Part shown: in pieces, positions 11,817-26,900 of the stretch
Numbering within the stretch: position 1 is the first letter of the stretch
How the letters are laid out: every line of letters begins with the position of its first letter
Assembly (NCBI RefSeq): GCF_000003815.2
Contig: NC_049997.1
Location: 13,084,261 to 13,148,260 of the forward strand
Origin: Branchiostoma floridae
Lineage: Eukaryota > Chordata > Leptocardii > Amphioxiformes > Branchiostomatidae
Direction of reading: 5' to 3'
Length of the DNA: 64,000 nt
Position numbers and translations under genes: made by a program
The notes under the pieces: generated by a model
What the model was told of the DNA's origin: nothing
The model's database searches: none
The model's input: the letters and a program-made list of their open reading frames with translations, nothing else

Positions 11817-11956
11817 TCAAGGTGCTAAGTAATTGACTTCAATCTTGTAACTGTGGGAGTCCCTCCACCAAGGGTAGAATGGGACAAGGCCATCAGAGAC
11901 AGCAGACTTCACCCCCTTACTCATGATTGATTGCCACACAGGGAATGTACAGCCAT
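11817..11956 (-). CDS. terminal coding exon of the split minus-strand gene
   Basis: Opens after an acceptor CCCAATTTACACCATAG. The first two bases complete a split Asp codon. The frame then encodes 45 residues, from GCTFPVWQSIMSKG to the C-terminus VNYLAP, before a TGA. Aromatic-rich PFYPWW near the end is unlike the random frames around it. The polyadenylation signal lies 64 bases further on. Confidence 0.6.
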
Positions 11957-14900
11957 CTATGGTGTAAATTGGGGAAATGCAGACATGCACATAATATACA
12001 AGCACATGCACATACATTCATTCATGCATGCACATGCACAAACATACACCAACATCTCAGCAGTGCTCTAACTTGCACACTTGCAAATGCAACTACATTT
12101 TGCCTGACGCAACTTAATTCTACATCCAGGTTGCACACTGCGCAACCTGAAATTTTGCTGTTGGAACACTGCTTTCTTACCCGCCTACGTGCATAAGCAT
12201 TTGTATTCATTTCTTGATAAGATAAAACATTAAAGTAGTCACAATGTAACTGGAAGAAAAGATGGAGAAGTATCTGATTTGAAGAAAGTAATAACTTGGA
12301 AGTGGGGCAACCTGAAATGTTGATGGCGTAACCTAACTTTGGATTCAGGTTGCCACCTTGGCAACTTGGTTGAAAAAGCATTTCAAGCACTAAATAACAG
12401 AAAGCAGGCAGACAGACATGCCATAAACAATATTTCACTTTGCTTGGATGGTGCAATTACAACAGAAAATGATTGACGCTAACTCCCATTCCAACATGTA
12501 TCTTAACTGAGACACACCGAGACATACATGTACATGTACACCCTTGTGAGAGTGACCTACATGTAAGGTAGACAATTTATATAGCCTACTACATAGTCTA
12601 TACAGTAAAAGCATTGCTGACATGTCATTATTCATGGAAAAGATCAAAAGCGAGAGAGTATGAGTGTGGCCCTTGTTAGACCCCTGAGATGGCAGAGGGT
12701 CAGGTCTCGTTTGCTTTATGATGCTGAGGGATACTGTAAATGCATTTAAGTTTGCAGGGATTTGATTTCGCTGTAGCGGGAAAAGGGACTTTTCACGGTG
12801 GATTTAAGTTCGCGGTAACACCATAATCTGCAGTCTAATACCATAATAGAAAAATTTTCGGGTGGTTTTAAATTCGCGTGGTCACTGCAAAAACCGCGAA
12901 CATTAATCCACCGCGAACATTTCCGCATTTACAGTATCATGACAAGAAAGAACCCATGAAAGAGGGCAGAAGGTACTTTATAATGTGTGGGCGGGTGTGT
13001 GGGAGGGAGGGGTGCAAGAAAAGATCGGATCAGCAAGAATTGATGGTAATTTTTTAAGAGAACCTGCAGAGACGACACACTATCTAGGCTACATTAATTC
13101 ATTGCCTTGGTGATCATGTATTTTAGCAAGAATGTCAGCAAGATGTCAGGATTAAAACCTAAGGCAGAAGAGGAGACTTAAGGATTAAAACTGTAAATCA
13201 AGGCTTTTACTTGGCTTGAATTTCTTAATGGAAAATTTCTCCAATGTTCAAAGATCAGGTCTGTGTTCCATTTAGTATTTTGTATGATAAAGAAGTTTTC
13301 TTTTACACAACCAGTTAATCTCACCTTAATTTTGATCAACTTGTTGTATAAAAAAACACTCCTATATCCTTTGATCTATCAACGTGATGAAATTATTTTT
13401 AGAATTATTTAGTTTTCTTGCATTCTTAACCCATTATTTATTACCTGTAACAGCATATATAACAATGTCATTACAAACTTTTCTCTCAAGACATTCCAGT
13501 TTAACATATTTCCTTAAAGAGAGAACCAAAAAGATAAATTGATGCATTCTTAAAACATTGTGTAGGAGGATGCGTGGGTGTGGGGCAGGTTAAGATCAGA
13601 CAGAGATGATTTATAAGTCTCCTTGGAAATATTGTCAAGACCACATCAATTTCATAAACTGTTTCTGGACCCACCCTTAAAATTCATATTATGTAGAAAA
13701 GCATAGGGGTCAGGGCCCAAAATACTTTTTTCAGCCAGGTTGTCCAAGTGGCAACCTGAGTCAAAAGCCAGGTTGCGCCATCAACATTTCAGGTTGCCCC
13801 ACTTTCAAATTGTTACTTTCTTCAAATCAGCTACTTATCCATTAGCTTTTCTTCCAGTTATATGTAACTATGTAATATGTTTTATTTTACCAAAAAATAA
13901 ATACAAAAGCTTATGCATGTAGGTGGGCAAAAAGCAGTGTTCCAACGGCAAAATTTCAGGTTGCAAGTTGCGCAAAGCAAAATGTGGTTGCATTTTCAAG
14001 TGGGCAAGTGGGTATTTCGAGCCCTGCGAGTGGTCAATGTTCTTTATGTTTTGGGCCCCCTTTTTACCCAATTTTTTCTACAATTTTCCTGAGCAGATTT
14101 GAGGAATAACATAAATTGACAAGCAATACTGTGTTATGATTATGTAATGGAAGTATACCACGTTCAAAGTAAAATATTTCTCTCCCTTTTATATTCATTT
14201 CTGTGCGGTTAGATTGCAGTAAAATTAGTCAATCGCAACAATTAACAGCATAAACATCTATCAAATGTCTGAAACTGACAGTTGAGGGAATTCCACTACC
14301 ATCCCCAAAAGGGCAATAAAGCAAAATCATACATATATGTATAAAAGGTTTTAAATTTGCTGAAGAAAACTTATAGCATAGATCAAAAGAATACAGCAAC
14401 TAAGGAAAAAGCCAGCAAGGAATTGATTATTATCCGCTATAGTTTACAATAGTAGCGGAAAGGGAACACATACTGCATTAGGATTATGAACTTCACAAAA
14501 TCCAATAAACCGTGTTAAGACCACAGAGGACAGACTTGTGAGCAAATGAAACCATGGTAAAATCACACTTCTACATCATAAAAATGGGACATCAAAGGTT
14601 GTCAGTCCAATTTAATAACATCAAGGATTCAGAACCAAGGACAACCCCAGTAAGGACTTGATATCCCTCAGTGAAAGTTTACCATAGAAATGGAAAGCAA
14701 AGACTGAATTGAAATCATCATCTTCAAAAATTCCTATAAACTTGGCTAAACCCAACAGTAAAGAACAGTGTGTGAAATAAGTCATTTTAAAACAGGCTTG
14801 TGCTGCATAAAGGGGACATCATTGGATGGCAGGCAACTGTAACAATACCTTAAATTCAGCACCAAGGAGAGACCCAGGCCAAATTTATTTTCATCAATAA

Positions 14901-17900
14901 CGTGCATAGCAAAATTTCTACAAGTGGCCACCTTTTCACTAGAACCACCTGGCTATTGTTGCAATTTTTATGCTGTCCTTTGGATATTTTTTCCACTGAC
15001 CTAAACATTAAGAATCCTGTCTACTATGTCCATTGAGGGGTCATGGAATTGTGCTGGGTGAGAACCCAGACACCCTGGGTTCAAATTCCCAGACATGCCA
15101 CCAATGTTGTGGCTTTGGGAAAGGCACTCAACACGACTTTACTCCACCCAGGTATAAAAATGGGCATCTGACATCAGTTGAGAACTCAAGTTGAAAGGCA
15201 ATGGAAGGAGAGGAATGGGGTACAACTTCCAATACTTAGACACAGTAAATAACATTCAAAAAAGCTATGGTAGTGGCTACCTACCTACCATGTATACACT
15301 ACAATTGACACCTCAAGCCTTATCTCCCTTACCTTCAGTCTCAGCTTGCTCTTCCAAAGCATCCAGATATATTGTCTGATGTTTTTGTTGCTCATCAACC
15401 ACATCAACATACAGTTGTAAGGACAACATCTTGAAAGAGGTTCCTTTTTCAAACTAAAGTTGGTGTAACACTCAGTATATCAGCAATCCTTGGTGGCAAT
15501 CAAAGTTGCTAACCCATACATAGAGACTGAGTATGCCAAACAAATCTCGAAAAATCCGACGGAAATATCAATTCCTTATGTCTAAATCCTGTAAAATTCC
15601 ATCATGATGGGTGGCGTTTCCAATTGACTGTTACAGACGTCTCCCAAAGGAATTTCAGTGCTCAGCGAATTGGCACCATCCCGCATCGCACCAGTTGGGT
15701 GCAATGTAGTGAATCCTTTGGAATTGGCCTCCGCAGTGCTCACTCTGATGGTGCTTATCCCAAATCCAACATGAAACACACTGCAAGACGAGCTCTTAGC
15801 AATCAGGGCGGCTGAGAAACCTATGCCAACCGGTGTTTCCCATCAAATGCAAGGTCAGAAAGGACAGCAAACAGCACCAGGTAAAGTCAAGTTGGGAACA
15901 GCGACTGAGAAACCAGCGGAGGTGTCTGTTACCAGTCTGCGCTCGAGGGGATTGGTAGCGATCAATGGGAACACACACTGGCTCTGGGCTGATCAAATCA
16001 ATCAAACAGCGCGCCCAGACTACAAATCAACCACCACTCCTCCCAGTGCTTTGGCATTTAGCGATTTCGACCACCCTGTGACTTTGGTAATTTAAGACCG
16101 GTTCGATCAACAGGACTGGTATGTAAATTTTGAAAGGGGGCTTGGGCCAATCGGGTGCTGGCCAGAGCAAATGTCGTTAACCCTGCTAAAGACATCCTAA
16201 CAGATCAATGTGCTGCATAACGGGAACCAGGTGTTCGATATTGGCAATAACCACGGTAATTGGGGAAAAGATAATAACTCAGCTAACGCTCTTACTCTAC
16301 GTGACAGCTCCTACAGATTAGATGGTCTTTGGCTTTTACTGTGGCAAATATTATAATTCCTTTCGTAATGTGTCCTGTAATATAGCCATACTATGTAAGA
16401 GTAGTGAATTCAAATACTATTTCTTGATACACATTTACATGTAGTACATAAAGTCATATCACTATATTGTTTGAAAACTGTTACGCAAAAAGAATTTTAG
16501 GAATATAGATCTTGTAATAAAATAAATAATGTATTCTATGCAGTATAATATCCATCACTTTTACTATCCATCATCATGCTTATCTAATCATATGGTTTCT
16601 AGGTCAAAACCTAGAATATCCATTTCAATTCAAAACCATCCATTGCATCAATCAGATCAAGTCTCATCCAATAAACTGGCTTGTGTCTAAAAGTCTTTGC
16701 CATACATTCTTGTGTCTAAAAGTCTGTCAAAGATGTTCAAACATATATAAAACATGATAAAATGCATTATCTTATTACAGGTCACAGATAACCAAGGGGC
16801 AAAGTTAATGGCACCATTTACTTTATCCTACCCACAGGGGGCAACAAACTGATGCCCATAATCGACCTATGACCCTGACCTGCTCCTGGTTACCCAAGGA
16901 AAGTCAATACAAGGTCATGCTCTTTTAGATTTTTAGAGCATAACAAAAAAAATTCTTGCGCTTTCAATTATGACATATAATTAACTACATGTGCCTCAAC
17001 TGGATGTATAGATTTTCAGGAAGAGGCATGTGGTGGTGTTCAATAAGGGTCATAAGGTCATTTCTCACTTGTGTATGGTTAAAGTTTGAAGAAATGAGTT
17101 TTTTGTTCCCTCAAAGCAAAATGCTGATTGATCTTGACAGCTTCATAACTAACGTTAACACTATTATTGATTCAAAATGCTACACTGGATACCATTTGCA
17201 AAATGATAAAGGGAGGCGCATCAGCAACATTTTCTTCTGAAATGTAATATAATTTCAAAATGATTACTTTTGAACACAGATATTAGAACATTTTCAGCTC
17301 AAGTCAGAAACATTTCATCATTTGGCACAAAACCTTCCAACTATTAAGAAATGTTTTGCCTGAAAGTTACAAAAATAAACAAAATGATAGCAATTCAATG
17401 TCAAAATGGACCATTTTATACCTCTGTGAGATATTCTAAATTTCTTGTTTTACTCATCAGCTAAAGGTGTATTTCGCACTTATTCTATTTTGTAATGCAA
17501 ATCTTCCTGCATTATATAACAGTTACTTCATTTGGAACTGGGCCAGTACAACCTTACCATATGATTATAATTATAATAACAAATGCCAAGTCTATCTTCC
17601 ACCTCACAACTTGTTATTCTACACACAGATCAAAAACATTTCCTCCATTTTCACGGAAGTATAGGAATTAAAATGTTGTGTTTCCTCATTCAGTCCTGGC
17701 TGAAAAAAAAGGGTCAGTATAGTTAGGGATTATCTTTTTTTTCCTGTAATCTTTTCAGGCTGCCCTAAAGTCTGTAACATTACAATACAGTTGAACAAAG
17801 TAAACTGTAATGCACGAGGACACTAAGTGTCTTTCAATGTCAAACTTGAATGCTGTGCATAATACATTACATTGATCCTTCATTAGATAGGACAAGCAGT

Positions 17901-20900
17901 GTTTTACTTCAATAGGAAGAAGGCTGAACAACAATTCTAAGTGGAGGCTATCTGACTCTACTGCCCACCCCCAAAAAAGGTCTAGTGTTGGCAGGTTTTT
18001 CTAGGTCACAGGAAACATAACATTTTTCCTAGGCCCAATCAACATTCAACTGTGCACAGAGAGAAAGAGTCAAGAGGTATAGCTAGCCCTTGAACTAATT
18101 CCATTCCGCATCAATCATTTCAAAGTCTTGGACTCGTTCCAATTTACTGTCCACATTCATAACAGATTGAATCTCAACGATTACTGCATGCATGTAGACA
18201 TAGGTCCCTGTGGAACAGGAAACAAGATTCCCATCAATACATTTGGTCAAAGATAAGATTACATATCTGTAATTTGTGCAGTTGGGAGATAACTTATTGT
18301 TATGATAGGGATGTTATTCACTTTTTGCAGTTTATTTTGTTTGACTTTTCCAGACTTTGATGTACAAAATGTAATATTGGAATGGAAATATGATTCCTAT
18401 CAATGCATTAACTGGAAGATTGATTACATGTACATGTATGTACTAATCCATGTCTGAGGGAGATAGCCTACTCTTTAAAGTGGAATGTTATCATATAGTT
18501 TATTTTGTTTTGAATGGATAGAAATAAACTTCCCTTCAATATGTTACTAGTACATTAAAGCATTGTGATTAAAGGAAATATTCTTTTGGTTAACATGCTA
18601 AAGGGGGATACAGTCTGAGAGATCATATATAAGGTTTAGACATTAGAAATTCCTCCAATTATTGTAAAAGCCTACAATGATTGTAAGAAACTTATCCCAT
18701 ACTACAACTCCTGTATTAGTTAGATAAGCCTTAATTTAAGTTATTATACTAGCCAGGGCTCGAAATACCCACTTGCCCACTTGAAAATGCAACCACATTT
18801 TGCTTTGCGCAACTTGATTTTAAACCCAGGTTGCACTGAGCAACCTGAAATTTTGCTGTTGGAACACTGCTTTTTCCCCACCTACATGCATAAGCTTTTG
18901 TATTTATTTTTTGATAACATAAAACATATTACATAGTTACATATAACTGGAAGAAAAGATAATGGATAAGTAGCTGATTTGAAGAAAGTATTTGAAAGTG
19001 GGGCAACCTGAAATGTTGATGGCGCAACCTGGCTTTTGACTCAGGTTATTACTGCCACTTGGACAACCTGGCTGAAAAAAGTATTTTGGGCCCTGATAGC
19101 ACTGTAGTTATGCAGAAGCCATACTTTGTACCTCGTACAATTGTTGTGCAATAAAGTTATATATAAAATAAATTCATAAAGCTTTCTTGGAAATTCCTAT
19201 TTCTCGCACCAAAAAAAAAAGAATTATCAAGTTAGTTGAAATTAATTTTCCTCTACCATATTTAACTTAAAACAAAACCTTTAACATTGTACTCAATATG
19301 CTGAGATTAAGATGGATAAATGCCAAAAGACATGTCGCTGTTCAGAAACAAATCTTCTAACAATTTGCATTATCTTAACTTAACACAGTTGACTCATCAC
19401 TGCAACTTCTCCCACCATCCTTCCTAATTACTGTAAATGCAGAAATGTTTGCGATGGTTTAATGTTCATGGTTTTCACCGAACTTAAAACCACCGCAAAC
19501 ATTTTTCCATGGCATTAAGAGACTACAGTGCATGGTGCTCCCACCAACTTAAAACCACTGCGAAAAGTCCTTTTTCCCGCTACCGCGAAATAAACTCCCT
19601 GCGAACTTAAATACATTTACAGTACTCTTAAAAAGCAATAAAGGCTATTACTGTATGCATGACTGAAACACTACTCTAGGTGCAGATGGGCTTTGAAAAG
19701 TGTCATTAACTCAAACTTTAACGAGATCCACAAAACAAGTCTTTTAAAGGCAGATATTTATCAAGGTGACCTATTTTTTTCTTCTTTTTACATACAAATC
19801 GATAGATACATGTAGGCTGGAACAATTAAAGACATTGTTTATCAGGTACATTCATATGATGATGGTAACACTATAGCTAGTTCTGTCCGCAAGGTAACTT
19901 CTATCCCTTGTTTTAAAAACAAATTATTCAAAGGTATCAAGTTGATAGATAGTGGTTTGAAACTGTAATATTTGGAAATTTTGCTTTTTAAAACTTTATC
20001 ATCTGTAGAATTTAATTAGTTCACCAAATACTGTTTCTTAAAGGAACAGAATGATATAGGTTACACCACAGATAAAGGTGAACAAGTGTAACTGAGACTC
20101 TGAACAATAACTGTTACAGAGCTTTGTTCTAAGTACTCTTGGCTAAATATCATGCTCCATCACTCAACGTCTGTCTTGATTCTAATGTTAGTGTCAGGGT
20201 ATATCATGGAGTGTAACCCCATAAACTTTTCCTATTTCTTTAGATTAGTTATCTTCAAAACTCCTTCTGCCTTAATGATACACATGTAACTCCTCTCTGC
20301 CCTAGTAACTGTCAGACCTTAACCCCAAGGTCTGTATTGATATTTCTTTCATTCGTTGCAGGCATCTATAATCAAGCAATTTTTCTTAATTTGTCAGATC
20401 AATACAAAGACTAGGCCAATGCAAGAATATCATTCATGTATATATAGATAAGTATACATCATTTTTTCATTCAAAATCTAGTTTTTAATTTACCGATTTG
20501 TAATGCTAAAAATACTGCCTGGCAAAGAAGTTTCACCAACAAGTACTAATAGTAGGGAAAATTGATTTCTTCTTGTAACTCCCCAATGACAACCTGAACA
20601 TCGGATTTCAAGCATTGATTCAATGCAAATAAGGTAAGGATGGGTACATTGAACCAATTTAGGCCAGCTATTTGTTATATAGTTCATTGGCCCTAAATTT
20701 CTAGACAAATGATGCATATGTAAATGCTGTCTTTGGGAAACAATTACACAATGTAGGAATTAACTAAATATCTATTATACATCTACCCTCTTCTATACAA
20801 TGTCATGTTGATCAAGGTCTAACATCAAGTGAAACATTAAAATAACAAGAAGTGTAGAGAAATCTGAAGGTAAAATGTGGTACTCAAAATGGTCCAATAC

Positions 20901-23900
20901 AGTAAAAAATAGCCAGACTAAATTGGGTATCTCATGGTCACTGGACTGATAACCCTTGACTTTGTAATGTAAATACACTGGCTGTGTCAGGTTTTTAAGC
21001 CATATTTGCGTACAGTTTGTAAAACATTTAAGTATGACTCAAAAGCAAATATAATCAATATTCAAAGGTCCTTTTCAAGATAGATTTCTTTAAACATTCT
21101 AATTGACTTTTCTCCACTATATTAAGTAATTTTGACCTTAAGTAAACTTAATGCATACTGGATTACATTTTAGCCTGTGTCAGGGTGTCTCACATGCATC
21201 TCCTTATATGGAAATGTCACAAGTGCCAAGCAATGACGAAAACTTGACCTCAAGTGACAGAGGTCAGGCACAGACTGTGTGAAATGTAGCGCTAGGTCAG
21301 CAAAAGGGAAAAACAATCATAACATTATAACGCTACATGTAAACTGTTTACTGTCAAAGTTAAAATGGCTAGAAATTAGAATTCTAAGTACATTAGGTTT
21401 CCCACTATTGGTAAAATTGTCTAATTCTGAGTGACCTTTTTGAGACATGGTGTGGGGGGGGGGGGGCGAAAGGTCACAGACTATGAAGAATGTGAGGGCA
21501 AGGTCAGCAGAATGGAACTGTGATGCTACAGTCTGTGTTTACTACATGCTATTTTTCCTGAGGGCTTAACTCTCAGCACTTGATTGAAATACTCAACAGG
21601 AAATTCGTGAATGCTTGTCGTCACAACACATCATCATTTACAAAAATGACAAACTTTTCATACCTCTGAGGCTTTTTGATAATTCAACAATTAAAATGGC
21701 GTATGTTCATATGGATAGCTGATTACCTCAATATCACGATATAAACAGCACAACCTTCCAACAGCTATACAGTCGAGTAGCACCATACATGAAAAAACAT
21801 TGGTCCATCCTTCTATGCAGTCAAAATTTAATACAGTCAAACCTGGACATGTACAGTACTTAGTATTCTAGTGCTTTTAAGTTATCTAGTTTGCATAAGG
21901 ACCGCTTGCATGACCGTTAATATAACCTGTGCTTGTGACAAACTCTGGACAAGGACCAGTACCACCATGCCATTGATACAGTACATACTGTCGAACTTGT
22001 ACTAGTGACCACCTGTACATAAGGACCATTTTGCCATTGTATCTACTTTAGATATTGATTTTGGTCCAATATTTCTCCCATTGGGCAAAGCATAAAGAAA
22101 ATTGTCTTAAGTGTCCATGTGCATCTGTCTACTTTAAATTTTGTAAGACTTTTAAGTCCCTGAGGGATATCCAATGGCACATTTGACTGTAAAACACTTA
22201 AATCATGCACCTTTCTTTGCAAAACATAACAACTTACAATACATGTACATGCACACATCTCGACTCTTACCTGTAGTTGAAAATTGAAGGTGAAACTTAC
22301 AGGAAGATGAACGACTCGTCTGATGGTCTCTGCTGTATTGGTTAACCCTTTGACAGGAGATCCTGTATGATGGCTCTATCAGTGCCAAAGGGGCCGGTAA
22401 TTCCGCCAGGGAGGGGCTAATGAAATGGCTTTATGGCCCGTCGTTTAGGATAATCCATCTTGTCGCAGTAATTTAGTTTTGACAAGGTGAGAGAATCTAG
22501 GGTAATCACGATCATGACTCGTGTGTAATTGCAGGGCTTAGCCTAGTTCTGGAGTGGCTTGATTTCAATCGCTGGGGTATAATTAAGGATTTAGGATTGA
22601 GCTTATGGATTATATTTGCCTTTGAACCAATTTACTTAAAAATCAAAGAGATGAAACACTCAGAATTACATCCTTTCATCTATTTTCTTTCATTTCAATC
22701 GGGAAACCTGAAGTCCACTTTTTATAGTAGGAAAACCCAAATACAGGTTGAACATGTGTTCCAGTGTCTTAGTAAATATTAGCCTCAAAATTGATTGAAA
22801 ATATCACTGTGATAATTAAGCCTGTGACCTAAATACTTCAGACAATACAAAACAGTGGGCCAAACTGCCAACCTCTTTCACTCAAGGACTCTACATGCTT
22901 ATGTATGATATTATGTACATGTATGAACATGCGTGTATGCCTAAGCTACTAATTGAATACCAATTTTCAAACAGAACATTCCAATTTAGAGATAAATCCC
23001 CCCTAATGCAAAACTGATCCCCTAGTTTAGTTGCTATCTGTACATCAGTTCGGTTATGATGTTGCAATTAGGAGTGGGATCGCAGTTGGCGCCAGGATAG
23101 ATGGGTACAAAGATAGGATCACAAATTTCACAGATTCTCTGTATACTAACAAAAACTTTTGCAACTGAGTTGCTTTTTTCATGAATCCTAACATCAAGGA
23201 CAACATTTTGGCCACAGTAATAATCTAAAACTTTTAAAACACTCTCTATTCTTTTTGTTAAAGAATTACTGTACAAACTCTGTGATTAAAAAAATGGTTA
23301 TAATCACCCCCCATTATTAGAAATGAACTAGCCCAAAGGAATTTTAATTAGTAACTTTGTTGAAATGTCACAGTTAACTAATGCAGTATTTATCAATTAC
23401 GAATCATTGTTCCTATCTAGCAGACTTGCTCTAGATTACAATTTAGTGGACTTATTACTAATTGTATAACTTATTACAGGTCCTGTTGAAGAACTATACA
23501 TGACTACTAGTAGCTTCAACTGAGTTGTTCAAAAGAATTATAGATTTGTTGATGTCAGATAACCAAACATCCCATTTATGCAAATCACAGTAGGCACATT
23601 AGCTACATAAGACCAGACTCTAAGGTTTGTTTTACTCACACTGAGATCTTCTAGTCTTAATCTTCAATAAGTGCGGTGGGTTCTTTAACAATTTGCTCCA
23701 GTTTTCTTTTTATCTTCAAATAAACTCTCAAGTCTCATGTCTCAGTCTTCTCAAACAAGGGACCTATAGCTTAGTAACCATACAAGTTCCACAAACCACA
23801 CAACTGACTTGCCTTTGCATATAACTTGCCACATAACTGTCAGTGTAGATTATACAGTGTAGCTCAACACTAGTTTCCACCAAGTTGTTCAAAAACATAA

Positions 23901-26900
23901 TATCAAGCTAACTGCAAATTACAATGTCACAATGTCTTTAGGCGCAGAAACCACCCATCGGCACGCTCCATAAACCACGAAACTGACTTGTCTCTGCGTG
24001 TAATTTCCCCCGTAACTGACAGCGTAGATTATACAGCGCTGCGCGGTGTACTGTCCTGATGCCCCCGCAATATCTGCCAGATAAGTGGATGTAAACCACC
24101 CTCGGCCAGAAGTGTATGTTAGAACACTTCATGCATGTCGTGATGGCTCCATACTGGCTACTGTGCAGTGGGAAACATCACTCAATACAGGCCACACATC
24201 ATGAGGTGCCGATGTACTAATATAGGAGGCAGCTAGGAAGTAGTGTATCATCTAGGCTCCACCATTTCCATTTGTTGGTTGGGGATTTGATAAATAAATT
24301 TATTCAAACCTGGATTCAAAAAACCACTAAAGGGACTGAGTGGAAAATATTTGCTGAGTGAGGACAGGTGGTTGCTTGAGACAGGATGGAGCTAGTACTA
24401 TGTAACATGGATTGAAATACTGGGTGCATGTGCACCTTGGTGCACCCAAGATTGAAGATCTTTTTTTTTCTGTAGGTGAAAATATTTTCATAGGTTTACA
24501 TTGTACATAATTATGTAAAGATATCAAATTTGACATCTAGGTGTTAGTCAATATACTAGTAGTACTACTTGTTTAAGAATTTGAAGTTGGGTTCATCGAG
24601 ATTTCCAATGCTCCAAAACTCAGTATACTAGTATTGTAGCGTAACGGTTATAATATAGAGACAACAGAAATAATGTATCATAATAATAAATTATAATTTC
24701 CCAATGACATTCCATTGATCATGACAGCTTTTCTGCTGAACAGATTATACTGGCAGATGTTCACATGTTTTGGGGCTTACCGGCCCAAGAAAACAGTCAG
24801 TTTCTGCAGTCAAGCTTGGTCTAAGTTAGCAGAGGCATTAGTGTTGTTTACATAAACTTCAAGATAGGATCAGTAAAGGTTTGGTACTCCATCAAACACA
24901 TGTACAGGTTTTCACATACAGTTATAATTAGGTACAGGTTCAGGTCCGGATCCTCAGTCTGGACCTGGACCATATCTGTACCTGAATTTACTGTACCATT
25001 ACCCACCAATACTGTCCACATTTTAAGAAGTATGTCAATGTGCGCACTTAAAATATGAGATCTGTATGCTTTCAGGGTAAAGATTACAATCTGTAAGAAC
25101 AGCAGATGTTATAGACTGAGATCCCATTCGGTGCCTCTGTTCATTACAAGTAGTTTGTAACGATACTAGTCTCCCATTTGTAAATCAGTCCCTTGATCTA
25201 ATCCAGTGAGATGAATTCATTGAGAAGTTGAAAAGATCTGTTTTATGGAAGTTCAACATCTTTAAATTTACAGACTCTAATCATGATCTCTACTGGCAGA
25301 ATTACTAGAGAAACTAAACATACATCAAAATTCATGGTCAAAGATAAATAGCATTTACTCTTTACAGTCTTTATTTTGCATTATTTACAAAAATACTTTT
25401 ATGATCATACCTACTATTAAACTTTATGTGTATGCATACACATGATCAATTACTCCTAACCTTCAAAAGGCACAATTGTTGTATGCCAGAATTTATCACG
25501 CAGAGTTGACCGGATGGCCTCAGCCAGTAAAAACAGCTTGGGGAAATCACAACTGTTACAATAGCGGGCTGGGCAAGACATAGGCACGTTTTCATTTCAC
25601 TTGTGACACAGGGGCACCGTCTATAGTCTGACTGGAACATTAACATGATACAGGCCTGCACTCATCAGGAGTTGATAATAATACTTCGTAAGAGATCTAG
25701 AGGGTTTCCAGTATTTTATGGGCGGCCTCCAATAAAATCTGGGTCAATCAAGGAAGTCTTGTAGTCTTTCATTTTAAAAATTGGTTATGTTGCGATGGCA
25801 AATCATGACCGATGTTGATGATCTTTTTTTTTCTAAATTGTGATGTGCAATGGATCTTGATATTTTCTAACATAAACATTACGATAAATTCAACTCAAGT
25901 AACGGTCAATGTATTGATTTGTGTAAAGTCTTCTGGACACCGGGTATATACTGTTACGGTTTAAGTTCTACTTTGCTGAATAAGCAATTGCAATACTCTC
26001 ACAGTCAAAATGCTGCCTTGCCCCTAAACCCGACCTCAGGCTTTAATTTATTGCATTCTGGATGTAGAATTTCCTGTGGGAGGGAGATTCTAAACCCAGA
26101 GGAGCTCAGAATCTATGTCAGTCTAAGCCGGCTTTGGTTTGAATAATGACATCAAGTTGCTCCTGGCACAAAACTGTCAACTGCTTGGGTACACACACCG
26201 CCCAGACAAGTCAATACTCAAAGGTTTCACTGTTTATCTTGAAACAGCCTGTGACGTCAAGTCTTCTCATTCTTGCCGTGACTGAACTTAAGGAATAAAT
26301 CTTAAGTCATGTAATAGTAGTTAACCTTTATCCGCATGGTAACCTATATCCGTTGTTTTTAACAGCATTTCTACTTATGGATATCTAGTCGATGGACGTT
26401 GGTTTCAAATTGCAATATTCTTATAGCATTCCAGCCTGAAACTGTCTGTCGACTTGATATCCCTAAATTCTCAGATTTATATACAGTAATATTATGTACA
26501 ACGGATAAAGGTAACTCCCGGGATAAAGGTGAACTCTGAGCGTTGTTAAGAAAGAAGGATGAGCATTTCCTCTTATAGAACTACATGTTGATCCTAGAAA
26601 TACATTTTGTGAAAAGAAACATCCTTGCTATAATTGTCCTGACAGTACGTACTGTACTTGTTTGTGCTGTGTACCAATACCCTGGTAATATAGTTGCGAA
26701 AGTTATTTATTATTAAGGCACTGAGGTCCAAAATACATGACAATAAAAATTGTACCGGTACTGTGCCTGAATAGACTTACACTTCAGTATTATCAATAAC
26801 TTTTGTACTTATTATGTCACTTAAAAGAACAAGTTATTTCAACCACAAAGATGAACATTTAGCAAGTGGAAAAAAATATCAAAGCATTCTATTGGTATTC

